Source: Filosporella fistucella (taxonomy: Eukaryota; Ascomycota; Leotiomycetes; Helotiales). From it: a stretch of 64,000 nt of DNA. A program made the translations under genes and the position numbers. Positions 57,244-64,000 of this stretch are shown here, one piece after another (within the stretch, counting starts at the first letter, position 1; the number at the start of each line of letters is the position of its first letter). Below the pieces are notes generated by a model. It was not told the DNA's origin. It worked only from the letters and a program-made list of their open reading frames with translations, and searched no databases. The stretch lies in assembly GCA_030077755.1 (NCBI GenBank), contig JAQJZZ010000012.1, forward strand, positions 1,054,001 to 1,118,000, given 5' to 3'.

Positions 57244-59488
57244 TTAAAGTTCCGCAGGAACATCCTTCAGGCCATCGTCTCTCTGTGCGTTTTCCTTCTC
57301 GCAGATAATACAACCACAGCCGTTGGAAAACCATTTATCAAGCCAGCTGCGTTTATCCTCTCGCTTTGTACCTTTGATATCTTCTTCTCCGCTGCCTGCC
57401 GGATTGCCCACGTACGAGATCTTCAGCTCTTCTCCTTTCGCAATATCTCTGGCCGCGACACAGAATACGACTGAACAACCTGGTCTCAAAATTTCTCCCT
57501 CTTTGCCTTGCAGCCATTCGATACTCATATGCTCTTCCGGAATTGCACCATACCAGGATACATTAGGTAGACAAGAGTGATTGAAGAATAGGTAATTGGG
57601 GTTAAGAGCCACGTGGTTGACTGGTTTGCCCGATAGTGCTGATTTGCCGCTGTTGGCATTATTTTCTATGCGCCAGAGGATGGTTTGGATGATTTCGGGG
57701 GTCCAGTTTGTGTCATTGAATATGTCGATACCCAATTGTGTAAGAATTTTGGCTGGAGCTATGACACTCTCCCAGAATAGCCACTCGTGTGAATGATCTG
57801 GCTTTAGTACATCATTAGGTGGATAATTAGCTGCCATGCGTGAAACAAGGGGGTGCATTAGAGGATGTTGTGAACCTGTATAGTCTTTGTTTCTGAAGTC
57901 TGCCAGAATTATGGCAACGAGTCTGAGGAAGAGAAGTGGTCGCCACGCAGTGCCATGACTCTGTTTATTTTCCAACGCATCGTGCTCGTAAAGCCAGTCA
58001 AAGTCCATTCCACAGATTATTTTGTGATATCCCTTCTTTGCTGATTCGTAGCACTCCCGACTACAATAAGCAACTCTGTTGCAGCAACGTGGGCGAAGAA
58101 TATCCATCGGTACCATATATGGAGGAACCAATACTGCTTGGCAAGCATCACAGTGTATAAACTTGCTAGGGGCTTCAGTGCATGCACTCGAAAGGGTTCT
58201 ATCTGCCATGATGATATCACCCTCTGGTATATCTCTGGTCGCGAATATACCCAAGGGGCCGACATCTTGACCTTCATGTACAATTCTCGGGTCTTCTGGT
58301 TGGGGACCAAAGATGACTTGTCGAATCTCGATGTTTTCGGCCTCCAGCTCAGCATTGACGTTTCTTAACAGAGCTGGAGTACGGAAAAAGAGTTCATCGT
58401 CCAATGAAGGGTACTTTTTCTGGTAGATTTTTCCTGCTCGAGATAAAGTCTTGAAATCTTCGTCTTCACCCCTCCGTCCAGATTTGAGTTCTGTCAAGAT
58501 ACGGCATCTGTTCAGGAAGCTTTCTTTGAGTGACTTCTCGACCGCCTTCAATTCTGAATCGTTGGGATATAACCTTAGAGCAGCTTTAGCTTCTGCGATA
58601 CCGTCCCAGAAAGCTCCACAACCAATTAGTCCACAGATGAGTGACTTATAAGCGGTTCTTTGTCGGTCTTCAAGTTCATGCCGGATCTGTGGCCACGAAT
58701 TCGCATTGCACTGTCGAGCTATGTTCTCACGAACAATTTCGCCGAGGTTGGCGGGGTGAGTGGGGATTTTCCTCGTATTCAGACCAGCGTCAACCAGTAA
58801 CAAAGCCCGGTATGCGTTTGCACCGCATATGTCACTGAAGCCTAGAGTATCATCCACAGAGGAGAGGTTGATAAATTTGTCGGGATCATATGGCATCTGA
58901 GTGATGAAGTAAGAGGTTGAATTGCGCCAGTACATAAGTACTTCAAGTTTGCCCTATGGAATTCAGTCAGATATTAGATATGATAGTAAGACGCATGTGA
59001 CTTACATCCGTTTGGACTCCAATACTTCGGTCTAGATATGGGAGACTCGTTCCAACCCACTCCGGTTGGATATACGCAACATCGTGATCGTCATCGTCTT
59101 CATCCAATGAAGTTGGATCATTGCAGTTGATAGAATCTTTCTTCTTGGGCCGAAGAGCAACCACACCAGATTGATCCTCATAATTTGGTGAGTACTGTCC
59201 CGTCTGACCAGACTCGTAATGTGGCTGTGGATAGTCATTGTCAGACACCTTCTTCAACTCTTCAGTAAATTGAATTGAGCTCTTGTCTGCCGTTGCAAAG
59301 GTCATAGAAGATCTTCCTCGCACGGTAAAGGGAGAGGTCATGTCCGACTTATCAACAGGCGTATCCTCCGGATTTGGGTCGAAAAAATCAACTCGAGGAG
59401 TTTTAGGCTGGCGAAGGCGAGGTGGCATTACCGGAGTCTTTGCTCTGGTGAGTCGCGGAGGCGTGGTGGGCGAATCTGAGGGTTCCAT
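57244..59488 (-). CDS. MYND-SET (SMYD-like) protein
   Basis: Two exons on the minus strand: 59488-59006 and 58953-57244, giving 730 aa. The first 160 residues are Pro/Thr-rich and disordered. A helical, TPR-like part follows (AFWDGIAEAKAALRLYPND). The SET domain starts at GPLGIFATRDIPEGDIIMAD, is interrupted by a MYND zinc finger (CDACQAVLVPP, then RCCNRVAYCSRECYESA with H and C), and resumes at NYLFFNHSCLPNVSWYGAIP and LKISYVGN. A post-SET Cys cluster (NGCGCIIC) is present. SMYD-type enzymes methylate lysines of histones or other proteins. The catalytic NHSC and Tyr are intact. Confidence 0.9.
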
Positions 59489-61486
59489 GTTGCTGTCTGT
59501 TATGTTTGTTCTCGGGATCGGGATTTCTGTAGTGAGTCGTGTTTGTGCGACGCCCGGGAAACGGAAAGCAAACGGAGGAAGCTCTCTGGCGAATTAGCTA
59601 CGGGGTTAGAACTTATGCTCGATGAAACCGATGCTCGAGGTAGAATTGGACTTCTGCTTAGATAGATTTCAAACAAAATGAAAATATCGGAGAACTTTTG
59701 AAAGCTGTTAACAATTTGTTAAACTGGTGCGAACTCTGCATGCGGTTTCGAATGGGGAACAGAATAGTACCTATGTTTGTCTTTAATTCGGAGTGAGGAG
59801 CTGAGGAATCGGTATGAGTTTGAGAGTAAATCAACCAATTAATTTCGATATCGAATATCCAGGGGTTAAAATCGTGGTGAATAACTCCAGGCTTGCTCTC
59901 AGGGCAGGGTAGCAAGCTTGTCTCGAATGTTTGAGGCACTGCTCAGCAGCCAATTGTGGGCGTATCTAAGAATATGTCAGCTATGATGTTGATCAAATGG
60001 ATTGCAAGGCGAAGTTGGTAAGTGAGAGAATGTACTTTGCTCAAAATCCGGATGTAGTGTTGGTGGGCACAAAAGACCGAGGATTGAGGGGGGGGTGGGG
60101 GGTGTGCCTGTGGCTGTGCCCTTTAAAAAAGTTAAGTCAGTCTATTTGTTTGAAGAATATCATAGACAATAACGGGAGAGAAGAAAGATCAATTGTGGAG
60201 GGACAGATGCATCAAACCCAAAGTCCCTCGAGAAGTGCCAAGTATAGAATCGGATAATTGTAAAGTACCTCGATTGTAATCTTTGCCAAGTAATCTGAAA
60301 GACCACAATTCAAAGCCAACATAGACCAAATATTCGAAGTATGAGTCCGATCTATGTCAGAATGTCTTTCGATGAGATAGATCGATCAGGACGAAACGAA
60401 GGTAGGACCTGAGCCGAAGGAGAGGGTGCCTAGGATCTTGTGGTGTACAGGTCATGAAAGGAGAAGAGGTTGTATGGTGCAGAAGGGATCAAACACACAC
60501 CATGTGTTTGTGTTGTTTGTTGGAGGAAGAAGAAAAAATGCTGGACAATTTAAGGGATTATATACATAACAAAGGGGCAGGTGAATGCTGAAACCATCGA
60601 AGAAGGCGGGCAGTATCCTACAGCTCTCAAGAAATGAGATTTGTTCAGGTGAATGAGACCTGTGACCGTAGTAGGAGGCGAGCAGTAGCTGCGAAGATCA
60701 CACCTGAAGACCGAAATCGAATTTTTATCCTGAGCCTAGAGCAACCTGCACTTGCTTGCTCAACTGGCTACCTCAAATCGAGAAAGACAACGAAGGCGAG
60801 ATCGCAAAACAATATTTGAAAACCGAGAAATCTTTGTTGTCATCGCATGATATTAGATTCTTGTATAAATATGAGACCACCGCTTGTGTCTAGTGGTAGA
60901 GGGAAGCAATGCTATTGACATTGTGAAAGCAACGGCAGATATATTAACTAATGCAAGCATAAGAAGATACAGCAAGCAGCGACCAACGGAGCCCTATTTG
61001 AAAGCCACGTATTCCATCACTTCTAGACAGGTAAAGAATCTTCAGCGAGATGTTTAGTAAAAGCCAACTGAATAGCAAGATGAATGAACAAGATGAGCTG
61101 CGCGCTGCGTAATGGACAACACTAAAATTTCTTGTAAAGCAATTCCAGAGTTGCATTAACAGAATTAAAAAAAAACTCAAGATGAATATGCAGATAAATT
61201 CACAGAACACCATGTTTTTGCCTGCACTCATTTGACGCAGCAGATCAGATTTTTATATAGCAAGGAGAATATAATCGCCCCCACTCTGGAGGCTGACTTC
61301 GCATGATTGCGATGAAGAACAATGAGGATTTCGAGTTCGGGAACTTCTAGACTAAAAGGGACGGATTTGAGATGTTAAGATGAGATAATTGGAGCCTCTT
61401 ACTTGTATTGATCATGCAGATTTTGCGAGTCTCCTTGTTATGAGTAGGATCTACTGGTTGCGATTTCTAGCTCATAGAATGACACC
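59489..61486. other. Intergenic, about 2 kb, no gene supported
   Basis: The region holds the MYND-SET promoter side and the 3' end of the Zn2Cys6 gene. It has a G-rich run (about 60087-60105) and an A-box-like word near 60890. A 95-codon minus-strand hydrophobic frame at 60944-61231 lacks support. Confidence 0.4.
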
Positions 61487-63317
61487 TCACGCAAGGCTAA
61501 TCAAAACCCTCGCTTTATGTCTCCCATGCATCTCACCCCTTGCTCTCGAGTGCTCTCCCACACGACTGAGGTCCAGATCGACCCTTTTCCACTTCTCCTC
61601 CACTACTTTCTTGGCGCGTCTCACGCTCCCAAGATTTCTTACTTTCTGCAACGCAGTCAAGCGCTCGTGTACAAATCTTCTTTGGTCCTCATCCAAGGAC
61701 GATCCAGCATTTCCCAGTATGAAGAGAGGCCAAAGGAGAGTGGGAGAATTAGGTAGATTTTTGATCAGAGATATGATTGGACCTATCAGGCCGGAGCGAG
61801 TGGTAGGTGAAGGTTCGGACATTGGAAGGAGGCTCAATCGTTCATCAAGGTAGAGGAGGGCGGTGAGGCGTTTTGTTTCGGCGATCAGAGGGAGATCAGA
61901 ACCTGTGTGAGTGAGTGGTGGGAGAATTTGGGCGAGATTTGCAAGCGACTGTCGGATGCTATCACGAGCATTCGTGAGCACCAGAAGCTCGGGTAGAGAA
62001 TATGATTGTGTCTTAAAAAGCTAGGAATATGTTAGCAGAGGAGAACGGGATGGGATAATTGCTCACCTCCTGAGCTTGAGAAGCAAGCACCGATATCCTT
62101 CTGACAAGGTTCATCAATGCCTTCGAACATCCCATCAATACATCTATCTCATTGATTGAGTCGTCTTCCACCCACTCGCAGCTTTGATCAACGATATCCT
62201 CGTCGCATGCAGTCCGGCTCATGATATCATGAGCGATGAAATACATTCTTAAGAAGGAATGAAGATTATCTCCACTGCCCAGTTGGGCCGACTTAAAGAC
62301 CTGATCAAGAAGTGATAATCCGCCTCGAAGATGAGTGACCCATGCGCGATTACATCCATCTGATATCTGATTGTATTAGTATCACCCATGAAGTTGAAAA
62401 ACTTAACTCACATCATAGAAGCATAACATCAAAACAGTAGCCACAATTCCCACATCCAGATTGCCACCATTGATGGCACTCTGGACCCCCTGAATCGCTT
62501 TGAACTTATATGTCCAAGCCTCCTTTTCAAATCTCTTGTCATTCAGCAGCTTCAATTGATTAGCAGATACTGCTAATAACGAATGACGAAGTGCCGGGAA
62601 GGAAAAAGACATTGGTGTAAGATATGCCAGGTAAGGATTTTGAGATGGGCTGAGGGAGCAGCTGGGACAGATAGAGGTTACAAAGTACGAAAATAAGCTC
62701 TCTTCGACATTGGAGCTGCCTGCGAAGAAACCGAACGACTGAGATGGGTAGAGGGGGAAAAGTTCGCGACAGGTCTGCAAATTTGGACCAACGTGGGCTG
62801 TGGAAATGCCCCGCTCTGAGTCAGTTACAAACTCCTCTTCCTCATCGCCATACATTGGAGGGAGATCCACAAAATCGTGGTTCACGATAGGTGAGTCTTG
62901 GAAATCATTTGTGGTGACATTCAAGAAGATCCAGTCTCCTATGTACCGACCTAAATTAATAGGTTGATAGAGTGGTCCTGGCCCTGATTTTACTGCGGGT
63001 TTCTTCTGCGATTTTGACCATTTCCCTAGGTTATTGTCAGAAATGTCTTATTCCACATCTACTATAAATTAAGCAGACCTTCACGACCGAGAGAGATGTT
63101 TCTTTGAATGGCATCCTCTTTCCAAAGGAGTCGAAATTCATACTCGCAACCTGCACGCAATCTCTGACAACGGGAGCAAGAAGGTCGTTCTTCGGTACAT
63201 TTTACATGTGCTTCTAGGAGTGCTATTAGTATTCGCTCGTATAGTGTGAGTGACAGTCGTACTCTTGCAAGTCCAACAGCCTGTCCTTCGACGATCTTCG
63301 TTCTTCCGCCGCTGCAT
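61487..63317 (-). CDS. Zn2Cys6 fungal transcription factor
   Basis: Five exons on the minus strand: 63317-63263, 63213-63079, 63025-62412, 62366-62067, 62020-61487, giving 545 aa. The DNA-binding cluster is split by the first intron and reads GCWTCKKAHVKCTEERPSCS, then RCQRLRAGC once spliced (C-x2-C-x6-C-x6-C-x2-C-x6-C). The rest is the fungal-specific transcription factor region (LFSYFVTSICPSCSLSPSQN, AWTYKFKAIQGVQSAINGGN, AWVTHLRGGLSLLDQVFKSA, FYDISDGC). Targets cannot be predicted. It is upstream of, and same strand as, the partial flavoenzyme at the window end, so a regulatory link is possible but unproven. Confidence 0.88.
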
Positions 63318-63676
63318 CGTGATGACCTTTCACCCAAAGCCGTCCATCATCTGCATTACTTTCAGAAGAGCGCTAGTTTCAGAAGACGAAGAGTGTTAGC
63401 TGAGCTGAGATGTAGATATATGAGATGAAAGATGACGATGGTACTGGCGTCGTTGTCAATCAAGGTTGTTGAGGTATCCCGGTCTGCCAAGTGGAGTGTT
63501 TGGAAGGGCAAAAGTGGGGGGTTGCAAGTTCAGTGCTTTTAGGTCTAATGTGCGAAGCAATCTGCTACTTGCATTTATTAGCTGAAATTGTAGGACCATT
63601 ATAAAGTACTAATTGTACCGACATTATTTTGCAGATTCATAGCATTTTCTGTGTCCCAAACAATTTGGATTCAACA
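63318..63676. other. Intergenic between tandem minus-strand genes
   Basis: A 359-bp gap with the promoter of the Zn2Cys6 gene and the 3' end of the flavoenzyme. Confidence 0.4.
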
Positions 63677-64000
63677 CTATATCTTGCTCTGTCGGTTTGA
63701 TTTCCCGACATCTTTGATATCTTTAACTGTGCCAACTCTCCATGAGATATTATCATTCGATACCGCATTTTCATTCCATCTCCATCTCTTAATTTGCTGA
63801 CTCCCATCCTCCAAGGTCTTCTTTACCCACTTGCCGGCCACAGGTAGCATCTTGAATGCGTGTCCCGAGTCTCCAGCGACAACCATCAGATCCTCGGTCC
63901 CAGGAACAAAATCAATGATATACTCTGATTCTGATGTGTCACCGCACCAGCAGATGAACTTGTTGATCAGTTCTCTACCTTTGAATTGAGGAATTGCTTC
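63677..64000 (-). CDS. Fructosyl-amine-oxidase-like flavoenzyme, C-terminal part
   Basis: The 108 codons on the minus strand are open to the window edge, so the N-terminal part is missing. The visible part carries the CWCGDTSESEYIIDFVPG block, where related sarcosine/fructosyl-amine oxidases attach FAD through a Cys, and VVAGDSGHAFKMLPVAGKW, the conserved C-terminal FAD contact. The protein ends RQSKI. A C-terminal Ser-Lys-Ile is close to the PTS1 peroxisome signal (SKL), and these oxidases often are peroxisomal. The likely reaction is oxidative deglycation or N-methyl amino acid oxidation with H2O2. Confidence 0.82.
   Translation of the reverse strand, partial: EAIPQFKGRELINKFICWCGDTSESEYIIDFVPGTEDLMVVAGDSGHAFKMLPVAGKWVKKTLEDGSQQIKRWRWNENAVSNDNISWRVGTVKDIKDVGKSNRQSKI

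Noticed and set aside
60087..60105. G-rich run, possible quadruplex
   Set aside because: Only two G-tracts separated by one T; too few separated runs to claim a quadruplex.
60885..60915. tRNA-like A box (TGTCTAGTGGTAGAGG)
   Set aside because: No B box or acceptor pair within 150 bp.
60944..61231. 95-codon hydrophobic minus-strand frame
   Set aside because: Composition follows from AT-rich sequence; no signal or conserved block.

Overview
The window looks like nuclear DNA of a filamentous ascomycete (Pezizomycotina). The class is probably Leotiomycetes, but that is inference from gene style only. The evidence is short spliceosomal introns (mostly 40-115 nt, GTRNGT...CTRAY...YAG), a secreted AA9 copper monooxygenase with a fungal cellulose-binding domain, a SIT-family siderophore transporter, a Zn2Cys6 regulator, and fungal forms of HID1 and the nucleoporin POM34. 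I saw no bacterial operons, rRNA, CRISPR, or intact transposase or reverse transcriptase. All exon structures were spliced by hand from frame continuity, splice signals and family knowledge.

Layout. 1-2.7 kb: two divergent genes of unknown function. 3.6-3.8 kb: a tRNA-like element with an intron-like insert. 5.4-7.9 kb: a siderophore-iron transporter with an iron-type GATA site upstream. 8-22 kb: an accessory-looking stretch holding three related BTB/POZ genes, a GPI-type surface protein, a secreted GMC oxidoreductase, an S1/P1 nuclease and some unassigned coding pieces. 22-31.5 kb: a housekeeping-like block with an epoxide-hydrolase-like protein that lacks its catalytic motifs, HID1 (10 exons), POM34 and a membrane-anchored AMP-binding-like protein. 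32-37 kb: a second GMC oxidoreductase, convergent with a 935-residue ankyrin-repeat protein. 38-43.6 kb: a secreted arylsulfotransferase-family protein, a seven-helix cAMP/glucose-type receptor and a small protein with two LWPAPY motifs. 44-46 kb: an AA9 monooxygenase with an unusually long repetitive linker and CBM1. 47-52 kb: an RA-PH scaffold protein and a MAT2B/RmlD-like reductase with a 20-nt exon. 52-54.8 kb: gene-poor DNA with a diverged direct repeat. 54.8-63.7 kb: a Ulp1-like cysteine protease with two C-terminal SUMO-interaction-like motifs, a MYND-SET protein and a Zn2Cys6 factor. The window ends inside a fructosyl-amine-oxidase-like flavoenzyme.

How the genes relate. I see no biosynthetic cluster and no obvious multi-gene machine. 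Links the sequence supports are the BTB paralogue family, which shares one intron/exon plan with a 127-nt middle exon in all three genes; a set of secreted saprotrophy-type enzymes (GMC oxidase, S1/P1 nuclease, arylsulfotransferase, AA9); and signalling or chromatin proteins (receptor, RA-PH, MYND-SET, Zn2Cys6, Ulp1-like). The most distinctive items are the Ulp1-like protease with tandem SIM-like motifs, the catalytically stripped epoxide hydrolase, the AA9 linker, the BTB trio with its GC-AG intron, and the perfect SreA-type site upstream of the siderophore transporter.
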